Positions 10,498-19,523 of a DNA stretch of 48,851 nt are shown here, one piece after another (position 1 is the stretch's first letter; every line of letters begins with the position of its first letter). The DNA comes from Rathayibacter sp. SD072 (GTDB lineage Bacteria; Actinomycetota; Actinomycetes; Actinomycetales; Microbacteriaceae), in NCBI RefSeq assembly GCF_017355185.1, contig NZ_JADILJ010000026.1, positions 1-48,851 of the forward strand, read 5' to 3'. Below the pieces are notes generated by a model. The model worked only from the letters and a program-made list of their open reading frames with translations. It was not told the DNA's origin and ran no database searches. Made by a program: the position numbers and the translations under genes.

Positions 10498-10547
10498 CCG
10501 AAGTCGTGTTCGACACGCCGGGTGCCGATGATCGAAGTCGTGTTCGA
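10498..10547 (+). promoter_or_regulatory. tandem LexA-like (SOS) boxes upstream of recA
   Basis: CGAAGTCGTGTTCGA occurs at 10499-10513 and again, exactly, at 10533-10547. The second is embedded in TCGAAGTCGTGTTCGA, one base from the actinobacterial LexA consensus TCGAAC-N4-GTTCGA. A -10-like TAGGCT lies at 10555-10560, so LexA bound here would block that promoter. Confidence 0.75.
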
Positions 10548-10554
10548 TCGGGTC

Positions 10555-10560
10555 TAGGCT
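10555..10560 (+). promoter_or_regulatory. candidate recA -10 element
   Basis: TAGGCT lies 7 nt downstream of the second LexA-like box and predicts a start near 10567 and a recA leader of about 200 nt. TAGGCT is the commonest -10 form in this window. No gene is convincing within 10561-10769. Confidence 0.5.
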
Positions 10561-10769
10561 CCTCCACAGAAGCAGGAACGCCGCCGTGTCCACGGAGGCG
10601 CTCGCGCCGGGCGCCGATGTCGGTGGTCCGGCATACCGTGATGACAAGTCAACGGACCTGCTTCACCGCCTTGTCGCAGCCGGCCGGCGTCGTGTTCACC
10701 ACGGCGGCATCACCGGCACGACGCGACAGCCTGTAGGCGATACCACCCCGACACGAGAGCGAGACGGCC

Positions 10770-11852
<1,083 letters not shown>

Positions 11853-11857
11853 GCCCG

Positions 11858-12598
11858 GTGCGAGACGCGAACGGGGAGAGGGCCGAGGGTCGTCCCGTGG
11901 CCTTCCTCCCCTGGGTCACGGACGGCGAGCAGGAGACGGAGGCGTCCGCCTCCGCTCCGACGGGCGCGGGCGACGGGCGGACGGATCGGATCGCCGAGCT
12001 GTCGGCCCACGTCGCCCGCCGCTCGCCGGCTGCTCCCGAGGCGGCACTCCCCGAGACCGCGCCTGCCGAGGAGGCCGCCGACGAGGACGACGAGGCGTTC
12101 GAGCTGCCCGAGGAGCCCGATCCCGAGCAGATCGCCGACCGCATCGTCCGGGGCCTCTCGCGCAAGAGCCTGTCGGTCGCCGAGGTCGAGGCGCGCCTCT
12201 ACACCGAGGGCGTCGCCGAGAAGGACGCACTCGAGATCCTCGAGCGGTTCGCCCGCTTCGGCTACCTCGACGACCACCGGATGGCCGGGCAGCTCGTCAC
12301 GCAGCTGCGCGAGCGCAAGAAGCTCGGCAGGTCCTCGATCATGCAGGAGCTCCGCGGGCGCAAGCTCGACCCCGATGCCATCGCCGCGGCGCTCGACGAG
12401 CTCGACGGGGACGACGAGTACCGCACCGCCGTCGAGCTCGCGCGCAAGCGCCTGCCGAGCCTGCGCTCCCTGTCGGACGAGGTGGCGGAGCGGCGCCTCA
12501 CCGGATTCCTGGCGCGCCGCGGTTACTCCGGCGCCCTCGTGCAGCGCGTCGTGCGCGAGACCGTCCGCAAGCCCGGCTCGAGCGTCCGCTTCCGCTGA
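11858..12598 (+). CDS. recX: regulatory protein RecX
   Basis: RecX binds and restrains RecA filaments. With the GTG start at 11858 the product has 246 residues; TTG 11849, overlapping the recA stop, is an equally open alternative giving 249. Residues 1-95 are an acidic, Ala/Glu-rich, probably disordered extension. The RecX three-helix repeats follow, from about [22 protein letters not shown] to the C-terminus ([22 protein letters not shown] is typical). The gene is co-transcribed with recA and ends in a hairpin. The start choice is uncertain. Confidence 0.9.
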   Translation: MRDANGERAEGRPVAFLPWVTDGEQETEASASAPTGAGDGRTDRIAELSAHVARRSPAAPEAALPETAPAEEAADEDDEAFELPEEPDPEQIADRIVRGLSRKSLSVAEVEARLYTEGVAEKDALEILERFARFGYLDDHRMAGQLVTQLRERKKLGRSSIMQELRGRKLDPDAIAAALDELDGDDEYRTAVELARKRLPSLRSLSDEVAERRLTGFLARRGYSGALVQRVVRETVRKPGSSVRFR

Positions 12599-12602
12599 GC
12601 CG

Positions 12603-12624
12603 CTCGGGGTGCTCCCACCCCGAG
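12603..12624 (+). terminator. hairpin after recX
   Basis: A perfect 9-bp stem, CTCGGGGTG and CACCCCGAG, has a CTCC loop. It lies 5 nt after the recX stop and ends the recA-recX unit. No T-tract follows. Confidence 0.65.
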
Positions 12625-12653
12625 GGCGCGCCGGGAGCGCTCCGACCGGCGCG

Positions 12654-12659
12654 TAGAAT
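12654..12659 (+). promoter_or_regulatory. -10 element of miaB (leaderless)
   Basis: TAGAAT lies 8 nt before ATG 12668. Confidence 0.55.
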
Positions 12660-12667
12660 CCCTGACC

Positions 12668-14233
12668 ATGACCACGCTCATCCCCGCTCCGGTCTCCGCT
12701 GCCGTCGCCCGCCCGAGGACCTACGAGGTCCGCACGTTCGGCTGCCAGATGAACGTCCACGACTCCGAGCGGCTGAGCGGGTCCCTCGAGGCGGCGGGCT
12801 ACGTTCCGGCCGACGGCGCCGAGGCCGACGTGGTCGTCATCAACACCTGCGCGGTGCGCGAGAACGCCGACAACAAGCTCTACGGCAACCTCGGCCACCT
12901 CGCCTCGGTCAAGCGCCGCCACGAGGGCATGCAGATCGCCGTCGGCGGCTGCCTGGCGCAGAAGGACAAGAACGTCATCCTCGACAAGGCCCCGTGGGTC
13001 GATGTGGTATTCGGCACCCACAACATGGGCGCTCTTCCGAGCCTGCTCGAGCGCGCCCGCCACAACGAGGAGGCGCAGCTCGAGATCCTCGAGTCGCTCG
13101 ACGTCTTCCCGTCGACGCTCCCCACCAAGCGCGACTCGACCTACAGCGGGTGGGTGTCCATCTCGGTGGGCTGCAACAACACCTGCACGTTCTGCATCGT
13201 CCCCTCGCTCCGCGGCAAGGAGAAGGACCGCCGTCCCGGCGACGTCCTTGCCGAGATCCAGGCCCTCGTCGACGACGGGGCCATCGAGGTGACCCTCCTC
13301 GGGCAGAACGTGAACTCCTACGGCGTCGAGTTCGGCGACCGCCAGGCGTTCTCGAAGCTGCTGCGCGCCGCAGGCACGATCGACGGGCTCGAGCGGATCC
13401 GCTTCACGAGCCCCCACCCCGCGGCCTTCACCGACGACGTCATCGACGCGATGGCCGAGACTCCGGCCGTCATGCCTCAGCTGCACATGCCCCTGCAGTC
13501 GGGGTCCGACCGGGTGCTCAAGGCGATGCGCCGCTCGTACCGCTCCGAGCGCTTCCTCGGCATCCTCGACCGGGTGCGAGCGAGGATCCCGCACGCCGCC
13601 ATCAGCACCGACATCATCGTCGGGTTCCCCGGCGAGACGGAGGCCGACTTCGCCGAGACGCTGCGCGTCGTCGAGGAGGCGCGCTTCGCCTCGGCCTTCA
13701 CCTTCCAGTACTCGATCAGGCCCGGGACCCCTGCGGCGACGATGCCCGACCAGCTGCCCAAGCGGGTGGTGCAGGAGCGCTACGAGCGCCTCGTCGCCCT
13801 GCAGGACGCGATCAGCGAGCAGGAGAACCGCGCGGTCGTCGGCCGCGAGGTCGAGGTCCTGGTCGCCACGGGGGAGGGTCGCCGCGACGCCGAGACGCAC
13901 CGCCTCAGCGGTCGTGCCGAGGACAGCCGGCTCGTCCACTTCGACGTGCCCGCCGGTTCGGAGCAGCCGCGGCCCGGAGACGTCGTCTCGGTCCTGGTCA
14001 CCCGTGCCGCTCCGTTCTACCTGCTCGCCGATTCCCCGGACGGAGCGCCGCTGCGCATCCGCCGGACCCGCGCGGGCGACGCGTGGGACCGCGCGCAGAC
14101 GGAGTCGTGCGGCGTGCCGTCGACCGGTGGCACCGGCGGCGCGCCGCGGGTCTCCCTCGGCCTGCCGGCGCTCCGCGCGCGGCCGGCGACGCTGACGTCT
14201 CCGATCTACGACGCTCTCGATGGCGAGCGCTGA
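12668..14233 (+). CDS. miaB: tRNA-2-methylthio-N6-dimethylallyladenosine synthase MiaB
   Basis: MiaB adds a methylthio group to i6A37 of tRNAs; MiaA, encoded next, makes the i6A substrate. The product has 521 residues. Cys ligands of the N-terminal cluster lie in [15 protein letters not shown] and GGCLAQKD. The radical-SAM motif is CNNTCTFC, and a TRAM domain follows from about residue 385. A tail of about 60 residues after TRAM ends at the stop. The 3' end overlaps miaA by 14 nt, so the two are coupled. Confidence 0.95.
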   Translation: MTTLIPAPVSAAVARPRTYEVRTFGCQMNVHDSERLSGSLEAAGYVPADGAEADVVVINTCAVRENADNKLYGNLGHLASVKRRHEGMQIAVGGCLAQKDKNVILDKAPWVDVVFGTHNMGALPSLLERARHNEEAQLEILESLDVFPSTLPTKRDSTYSGWVSISVGCNNTCTFCIVPSLRGKEKDRRPGDVLAEIQALVDDGAIEVTLLGQNVNSYGVEFGDRQAFSKLLRAAGTIDGLERIRFTSPHPAAFTDDVIDAMAETPAVMPQLHMPLQSGSDRVLKAMRRSYRSERFLGILDRVRARIPHAAISTDIIVGFPGETEADFAETLRVVEEARFASAFTFQYSIRPGTPAATMPDQLPKRVVQERYERLVALQDAISEQENRAVVGREVEVLVATGEGRRDAETHRLSGRAEDSRLVHFDVPAGSEQPRPGDVVSVLVTRAAPFYLLADSPDGAPLRIRRTRAGDAWDRAQTESCGVPSTGGTGGAPRVSLGLPALRARPATLTSPIYDALDGER

Positions 14234-15176
14234 CGCGGGAGCACCCGAGCTGATCGCGGTCGTCGGGGCGACGGGCACGGGCAAGTCCGAGCTCGCCCTC
14301 GATCTCGCCGAGCGGGTGCGCGCGGCCGGCCGCGGGGCCGAGATCGTCAACGCCGACGCCATGCAGCTCTACCGCGGCATGGACATCGGCACGGCGAAGC
14401 TCCGTCCCGACGAGCGGCGCGGGGTCCCGCACCACCTCCTCGACGTCCTCGACGTCACCGAGGAGGCGTCGGTCGCGCGCTACCAGTCCGAGGCGCGCCG
14501 CGTCGTCGAGGAAGTGCTGGCGCGCGGGGCCCTGCCGATCCTGGTCGGGGGCTCAGGTCTGTACGTCTCGAGCGTCGTCTTCGAGTTCTCCTTCGCGGGG
14601 ACCGACCCGCAGGTGCGTCGGGCGCTCGAGGAGACCGCGGAGCGCGAGGGCGCGGGCGTCCTGTTCGAGCGCCTGCGCGCCGTGGACGAGGTCGTCGCTG
14701 CTCGGATCGGCCCGCACAACGTCCGCCGCATCGTCCGCGCCCTCGAGATCACCGAGCTCACCGGCACCCCGAACAGCGCCCTGATGTCCGACGAGCCGGA
14801 GCTCTGGCGGCCGGCGGAGCTGCTGTTCCTCGAGGCGCCCCGCGACGTCCTGGTGCGCCGGCTCGACGAGCGGGTCGAGCGGATGTGGGCCGACGGCGTG
14901 CTCGACGAGGTGGAGCGGCTGGTGCCCCTCGGGATCGAGCGAGGCGTCACCGCGAGCCGCGCGATCGGCTACGCCCAGGCGCTCGGGCAGCGTGCGGGCG
15001 AGCTCTCGCAGGAGGAGGCGATCGCCTCGACGCAATCGCTCACCCGCCGCTACGCCCGGCGGCAGAACAGCTGGTTCCGCCGCTACCGCGACGCCCACCG
15101 CCTCCCGTCCGGAGCACCGGATCTGGCGGCACGGGCCGCGGTCGCAGCCCAGCTCGACGACTCCGCTCCTCGCTAG
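14220..15176 (+). CDS. miaA: tRNA dimethylallyltransferase MiaA
   Basis: MiaA transfers a dimethylallyl group to A37 of tRNAs reading UNN codons. The product has 318 residues. The P-loop is [12 protein letters not shown] near residue 16, followed by [17 protein letters not shown] and GGSGLYVSS, all family hallmarks; [13 protein letters not shown] near the C-terminus is the usual tRNA-contact segment. ATG 14220 lies inside the end of miaB. Its TAG stop is also the first three bases of the dapF -10 hexamer. Confidence 0.95.
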   Translation: MASADAGAPELIAVVGATGTGKSELALDLAERVRAAGRGAEIVNADAMQLYRGMDIGTAKLRPDERRGVPHHLLDVLDVTEEASVARYQSEARRVVEEVLARGALPILVGGSGLYVSSVVFEFSFAGTDPQVRRALEETAEREGAGVLFERLRAVDEVVAARIGPHNVRRIVRALEITELTGTPNSALMSDEPELWRPAELLFLEAPRDVLVRRLDERVERMWADGVLDEVERLVPLGIERGVTASRAIGYAQALGQRAGELSQEEAIASTQSLTRRYARRQNSWFRRYRDAHRLPSGAPDLAARAAVAAQLDDSAPR

Positions 15177-15179
15177 GCT
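15174..15179 (+). promoter_or_regulatory. -10 element of dapF (leaderless), overlapping miaA stop
   Basis: TAGGCT lies 7 nt before ATG 15187, and its TAG is the miaA stop codon. Confidence 0.55.
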
Positions 15180-15186
15180 GTCCGCC

Positions 15187-16068
15187 ATGACGATCGAGCT
15201 GCACTTCACCAAGGGCCAGGGCACCGGGAACGACTTCGTGCTCTTCAGCGACCCCGACGGTGAGGTGGACCTCACGCCCGCGCAGATCGCGATGATCTGC
15301 GACCGGCACTTCGGCGTCGGAGCCGACGGGATCATCCGCGCCGTGCGCTCAAGGGCGATCGCCGAGGGTGCGGCCTCGCTCGCGGAGGAGCCGGAGGCCG
15401 AGTGGTTCATGGACTACCGCAACGCCGACGGATCGATCGCCGAGATGTGCGGCAACGGCGTCCGCGTGTACGCGGCGTTCCTCCTGGCGAGCGGCCTCGC
15501 CGAGCTCGAGCCGGGCGACACCCTGCCGATCGGCACCCGCGCCGGTGTGCGCGACCTCACGCGCAGCGGCTCCGGGTTCCAGGTCGACCTGGGGCGCTGG
15601 GAGCTGGCGGGCGGCGAGCCGCTGGTGCGGGCCAAGGAGCTCAAGGTCGCCCGTCCCGGCCTCGGGATCGATCTCGGCAACCCGCACGTCGTCGTCGCCC
15701 TCAGCAACGACGAGGAGCTCGACTCCGCCGATCTGACCTACATCCCCCAGGTCGAGCCGGAGCCCGTGGACGGTGCGAACATCGAGTTCGTCGTGCCGGG
15801 GGAGCCGCTGATCCACGACGGGATCGGCCGCATCCGGATGCGCGTGCACGAGCGGGGCAGCGGGGAGACCCTCAGCTGCGGCACCGGCGCCGCGGCGGCC
15901 GCCCTCGCGGTGCGCTACTGGGCGGGAGCCCGTGCGCCGCAGTCGTGGCGCGTCGACGTCCCGGGCGGCACGCTCGGAGTCACGATGTTCGCCACCGAGG
16001 AGGGCGAGCACGTGGGCCTGTCCGGTCCGGCCGACCTCGTCTACACCGGCACGATCCGCATCGACTGA
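15187..16068 (+). CDS. dapF: diaminopimelate epimerase DapF
   Basis: DapF converts LL- to meso-diaminopimelate for lysine and peptidoglycan. The product has 293 residues. The two active-site cysteines are in AEMCGNGVR and [10 protein letters not shown], and the start [14 protein letters not shown] is typical. The start is set by the -10 hexamer 7 nt upstream, and no ribosome-binding site is seen. It is convergent with the methyltransferase gene, with only 8 nt between the stops. Confidence 0.96.
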   Translation: MTIELHFTKGQGTGNDFVLFSDPDGEVDLTPAQIAMICDRHFGVGADGIIRAVRSRAIAEGAASLAEEPEAEWFMDYRNADGSIAEMCGNGVRVYAAFLLASGLAELEPGDTLPIGTRAGVRDLTRSGSGFQVDLGRWELAGGEPLVRAKELKVARPGLGIDLGNPHVVVALSNDEELDSADLTYIPQVEPEPVDGANIEFVVPGEPLIHDGIGRIRMRVHERGSGETLSCGTGAAAAALAVRYWAGARAPQSWRVDVPGGTLGVTMFATEEGEHVGLSGPADLVYTGTIRID

Positions 16069-16076
16069 CGCGGGAG

Positions 16077-16688
16077 TCAGGCCGAGCGGGTGGTCCGCAG
16101 GACGCGGAAGCCCTTGGCGCTGGCGACCCGTTCGACCTCGAGCCGCTCGTCGAAAGCCTCGACGAGCCACTTCTGCAGCGAGTCGGACCCGAGGTTCCTC
16201 TGCACGACCAGCCACCCGTCGGCTCCGGGAGCCAGTCGGGGGAGCCAGCGCTCGAGCAGCGCGTGCAGCTCCTCCTTGCCGATGCGGATCGGCGGGTTCG
16301 ACCAGATCGCGTCGAACCGCACGTCCGCGGGAACATCCTCCGGCAGGACGGCGTTGACATTGGTGACGCCGAGTTCCTCGCAGTTGCGACGGACCAGCTC
16401 GAGCGCCCGCTGATTGACGTCCACCGCCCACACCCGGGCGTCCGGAGCGCCGAGGGCGAGCGAGAGAGCGATCGGACCCCAGCCGCAGCCGAGGTCCAGC
16501 AGGTCCCCGCTCGCGGGAGGCTCGGGAACCGCGTCCAGCAGGACGCGGGTTCCGAGATCCACATGGCCGGGGCTGAACACGCCTCCGGCGGTGGTCAGCT
16601 CGAGGTCGCGGCCCGCCAGGCGGGCCGTGATCCTGCGGGGCCGGATGTCACCGTCGGGCGTACTCGTGAAGTAGTGCTCGGCGGCCAT
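16077..16688 (-). CDS. class I SAM-dependent methyltransferase (RsmC/RlmG-like small domain)
   Basis: The product has 203 residues. The SAM-binding motif is LLDLGCGWGPIALSLAL, and the catalytic NPP motif of N-methyltransferases is WSNPPIRIG. This is the MTS (PF05175-type) fold of 16S/23S rRNA guanine N2-methyltransferases, at half the length of RsmC, as is common in actinobacteria. The substrate is probably rRNA but is not proven. The start ATG 16688 lies 8 nt after a TAGGTT hexamer on the minus strand. It is divergent from hflX. Confidence 0.85.
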   Translation of the reverse strand: MAAEHYFTSTPDGDIRPRRITARLAGRDLELTTAGGVFSPGHVDLGTRVLLDAVPEPPASGDLLDLGCGWGPIALSLALGAPDARVWAVDVNQRALELVRRNCEELGVTNVNAVLPEDVPADVRFDAIWSNPPIRIGKEELHALLERWLPRLAPGADGWLVVQRNLGSDSLQKWLVEAFDERLEVERVASAKGFRVLRTTRSA

Positions 16689-16696
16689 GAGAAGTG

Positions 16697-16724
16697 AACC
16701 TATCAAGACCTGAGGAGTTAGTGT
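16697..16724. promoter_or_regulatory. overlapping divergent promoters (methyltransferase / hflX)
   Basis: The 43-nt gap between the two start codons holds TAGGTT on the minus strand (plus coordinates 16697-16702) and TAGTGT on the plus strand (16719-16724), 8 and 7 nt from their starts. They are 16 nt apart, so the -35 region of each falls on the -10 of the other. Confidence 0.55.
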
Positions 16725-16731
16725 TATCCGG

Positions 16732-18270
16732 ATGACGGAAGACCTGAACGAGACCGGCACGACCGAGGCCGTGGACGTCGTCTCGAGGGTTCTGGCGAAC
16801 GCGCAGTCGCGGTCGGCGGGATACTCGCGCTTCGTCTCGGGCGGCGCCCAGGCGCTGCAGACGTCGGGCCACGGGGGCGAGGACTCGGACGGCGAGCAGT
16901 TCGACCGCGAGGACCGGCAGGCCCTGCGCCGCGTCGCCGGCCTCTCGACCGAGCTCGAGGACGTCACGGAGGTCGAGTACCGCCAGCTGCGCCTCGAGAA
17001 CGTGGTGCTGATCGGCGTGTACTCGCAGGGCTCGCTCGAGGACGCCGAGAACTCGCTGCACGAGCTCGCCGCTCTCGCCGAGACGGCGGGGGCGACCGTG
17101 CTCGACGGACTGCTGCAGCGCCGACCGCACCCCGACCCGAGCACCTACCTCGGCAAGGGCAAGGCCCAGGAGCTCGCCGGCGTCGTCGCGGCCCTCGGCG
17201 CGGACACCGTCGTGGCCGACACCGAGCTCGCCCCGAGCCAGCGCCGTGCGCTGGAGGACGTGGTGAAGGTGAAGGTGATCGACCGCACCGCGGTGATCCT
17301 CGACATCTTCAGCCAGCACGCCAAGAGCCGGGAGGGCAAGGCGCAGGTCGAGCTCGCCCAGCTCGAGTACCTCCTCCCGCGACTGCGCGGATGGGGCGAG
17401 TCGATGTCCCGCCAGGCCGGTGGCCAGGTGGGCGCGGGTGCCGGCATGGGCTCGCGCGGACCGGGTGAGACGAAGATCGAGCTCGACCGGCGTCGCATCC
17501 ACACCCGCATGGCGCGACTGCGCAAGCAGATCACCGCGATGAAGCCCGCCCGCGAGGCCAAGCGCGCGAACCGCAAGCGCAACGCCGTCCCGTCGGTCGC
17601 GATCGCCGGCTACACCAACGCCGGCAAGTCGAGCCTGCTCAACCGGATGACCCACGCGGGCGTCCTGGTCGAGAACTCGCTGTTCGCCACGCTCGACGCC
17701 ACGGTCCGGAAGGCTCAGACGGCCGACGGCCGCCTGTACACGTTCGCCGACACCGTCGGCTTCGTGCGGGCGCTGCCCCACCAGCTGGTCGAGGCGTTCC
17801 GCTCGACGCTCGAGGAGGTCGCCGACTCCGACATCATCGTCCACGTCGTCGACGCCTCGCACCCCGACCCCGCGGGGCAGATCGCGACCGTCCGCGACGT
17901 GATCGGCGAGGTGGGCGCGCGCAGCATCCCCGAGATCATCGCCTTCAACAAGTCCGACCTGGTCGACGAGGGCGCTCGTCTCGTCCTCCGCGGTCTCGCT
18001 CCGGACGCGGTCTTCGTGTCGGCGAGGACGGGCGAGGGCATCGACGAGCTGCGCTCCCGCATCGCCGAGATCCTGCCCGAGCCGAACGTCGAACTCGATC
18101 TGCTCGTGCCGTACGACCGCGGCGACGTGATCTCGCAGCTGCACCGCAGCGGCAGGATCCTCGCGACCGCCTACGTCGACGGCGGCACCCGCGTGCAGGC
18201 CCTGGTCCACCAGGACCTGGCGGGCCCGCTGGCCGAGTTCACCGCTCCGGCGCCGGCCGTCGAGGCCTAG
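16732..18270 (+). CDS. hflX: GTPase HflX
   Basis: HflX is a ribosome-associated GTPase that splits stalled or stressed ribosomes. The product has 512 residues. The N-terminal HflX domain includes GKGKAQEL and RTAVILDIFSQHAKSREGKAQ, then GSRGPGETKIELDRRRI. The G domain has G1 GYTNAGKSSLLN, G3 DTVGFVRALP and G4 NKSD. The start is supported by the -10 hexamer 7 nt upstream. The miaB-miaA-dapF-hflX order is common in actinobacteria. A strong terminator follows. Confidence 0.96.
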   Translation: MTEDLNETGTTEAVDVVSRVLANAQSRSAGYSRFVSGGAQALQTSGHGGEDSDGEQFDREDRQALRRVAGLSTELEDVTEVEYRQLRLENVVLIGVYSQGSLEDAENSLHELAALAETAGATVLDGLLQRRPHPDPSTYLGKGKAQELAGVVAALGADTVVADTELAPSQRRALEDVVKVKVIDRTAVILDIFSQHAKSREGKAQVELAQLEYLLPRLRGWGESMSRQAGGQVGAGAGMGSRGPGETKIELDRRRIHTRMARLRKQITAMKPAREAKRANRKRNAVPSVAIAGYTNAGKSSLLNRMTHAGVLVENSLFATLDATVRKAQTADGRLYTFADTVGFVRALPHQLVEAFRSTLEEVADSDIIVHVVDASHPDPAGQIATVRDVIGEVGARSIPEIIAFNKSDLVDEGARLVLRGLAPDAVFVSARTGEGIDELRSRIAEILPEPNVELDLLVPYDRGDVISQLHRSGRILATAYVDGGTRVQALVHQDLAGPLAEFTAPAPAVEA

Positions 18271-18281
18271 CAGCACCACCC

Positions 18282-18320
18282 GAGCGCCCGCGGTCCCCGA
18301 GGAGGGGGGCGCGGGCGCTC
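18282..18320 (+). terminator. terminator after hflX
   Basis: An 11-bp perfect stem pairs GAGCGCCCGCG (18282-18292) with its complement at 18310-18320. CGTCGTTCCGGA follows directly, resembling the tails of the clgR and rplT terminators. Confidence 0.75.
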
Positions 18321-18360
18321 CGTCGTTCCGGACACGTCCGACCGCTCTGCACAACGCCCC

Positions 18361-18400
18361 GCGACACACTCCGTCACGCCCGGTCACACCGCGTCACGCG
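18361..18400 (+). promoter_or_regulatory. 10-bp phased GTCAC repeats upstream of metF
   Basis: GTCAC occurs at 18373-18377, 18383-18387 and 18393-18397, exactly one per 10 bp, with a degenerate GACAC at 18363-18367. They lie 30-60 nt upstream of TACTGT (18427-18432), a candidate -10. The placement fits a regulator of the metF-metE operon. Confidence 0.5.
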
Positions 18401-18426
18401 CCTCGACGGCGCGGCGGAGCCGTTCC

Positions 18427-18432
18427 TACTGT
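18427..18432 (+). promoter_or_regulatory. candidate -10 of metF-metE operon
   Basis: TACTGT matches TANNNT and would give a leader of about 80 nt before GTG 18522, which has its own ribosome-binding site. Confidence 0.45.
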
Positions 18433-18521
18433 GGACCCCGGAGCGCCACCCGGCGCCTGGAGCGACAGCCGAGCCCGGCACCCGCCCCACCGATCACACG
18501 CTGTGGAACGGAGGGCCCGCT

Positions 18522-19523
18522 GTGCCGTCGACCCGCTCGGAGACCCCTCCGGACACGCACTGTCCGACTCCGGTCCCCTTCTCCTTCGAGGTCTACCCGC
18601 CTCGCACCGACGCGGCGACAGCGGCTCTCGTGCGCACGGTCGACCGCCTCGCCGCGGCGGGCCCGTCGTTCATCTCCGTCACTTACGGCGCGGGCGGCTC
18701 GTCCCGGCGCGCCTCGCTCGAGCTCCTCCGCCACATCCGGCAGCACACCTCCGTCGAAGCCCTCGCCCACCTGACCTGTGTGGGGTCGACAGCCGCGGAG
18801 GCGGGTCGGCTCGTGCACGAGTTCCTCGAGGCGGGCGTCACCCGGTTCCTGGCGCTGCGCGGCGATCCTCCGGCGGACGCGGCCGACGGCGAGCCGTTCC
18901 TCGGCGAGCTGGGCAGTGCCGCGGAGCTGGTGCAGCTCATCCACCGCGTGCAGGCCGAGCGCGAGCCCTACGCGGCGGTCGCCGTTCCAGGATCGTCGGC
19001 GCTGCGAGTGGATCCGGCGTCGCGCCCGCGCGCCCAGGTGGCGGTCGCGGCGTTCCCCAACGGGCACCCGCGCTCGCGGTCGTCGTCGCAGGACATCGAC
19101 GCGCTCCTCGCGAAGGAGGCGGCGGGAGCGTCGTTCGCGATCACGCAGCTCTTCTTCCATCCCGCCGACTACGTGCGCTTCGTCGAGAGGGCGCGAGCCG
19201 CCGGCGTGCGCATGCCGATCATCCCGGGCGTGATGCCGGTGACCAGCCCCGGCCGCCTCCGCCGGATGCTCGAGCTCAGCGGGGAGGACCTGCCCGCCGA
19301 GCTCACGATCGCGCTCGATGTCGAGCCCGACGACGAGGCGCGCACGCGGATCGGAGTCGAGCACGCGGCGGGCCTCGTCCGCACGCTGGTCGAGTCCGGA
19401 GCGCCCGCCGTCCACCTGTACGCCTTCAACCGGCACGAGGCGGTCCTCGCCGTCCTCGCCGAGAGCGGCCTCCTGGCTGCTCCCGCCCCGACCACGACCC
19501 TCACCACGGAGAGAGCATCATGA
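18522..19523 (+). CDS. metF: methylenetetrahydrofolate reductase MetF
   Basis: MetF reduces 5,10-methylene-THF to 5-methyl-THF, the methyl donor for MetE encoded next. The product has 333 residues with the expected FAD TIM-barrel motifs: FSFEVYPPR near the N-terminus, FISVTYGAGGS, FLALRGDPP, FAITQLFF and MPIIPGVMP. GTG 18522 follows GGAGGG. The stop overlaps the metE start (ATGA), so the pair forms a coupled methionine module. Confidence 0.95.
   Translation: MPSTRSETPPDTHCPTPVPFSFEVYPPRTDAATAALVRTVDRLAAAGPSFISVTYGAGGSSRRASLELLRHIRQHTSVEALAHLTCVGSTAAEAGRLVHEFLEAGVTRFLALRGDPPADAADGEPFLGELGSAAELVQLIHRVQAEREPYAAVAVPGSSALRVDPASRPRAQVAVAAFPNGHPRSRSSSQDIDALLAKEAAGASFAITQLFFHPADYVRFVERARAAGVRMPIIPGVMPVTSPGRLRRMLELSGEDLPAELTIALDVEPDDEARTRIGVEHAAGLVRTLVESGAPAVHLYAFNRHEAVLAVLAESGLLAAPAPTTTLTTERAS

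Noticed and set aside
10687-10700. Third LexA-like box (GTCGTGTTCA) in the recA leader
   Set aside because: Only half resembles the two real boxes and it has no matching opposite arm.
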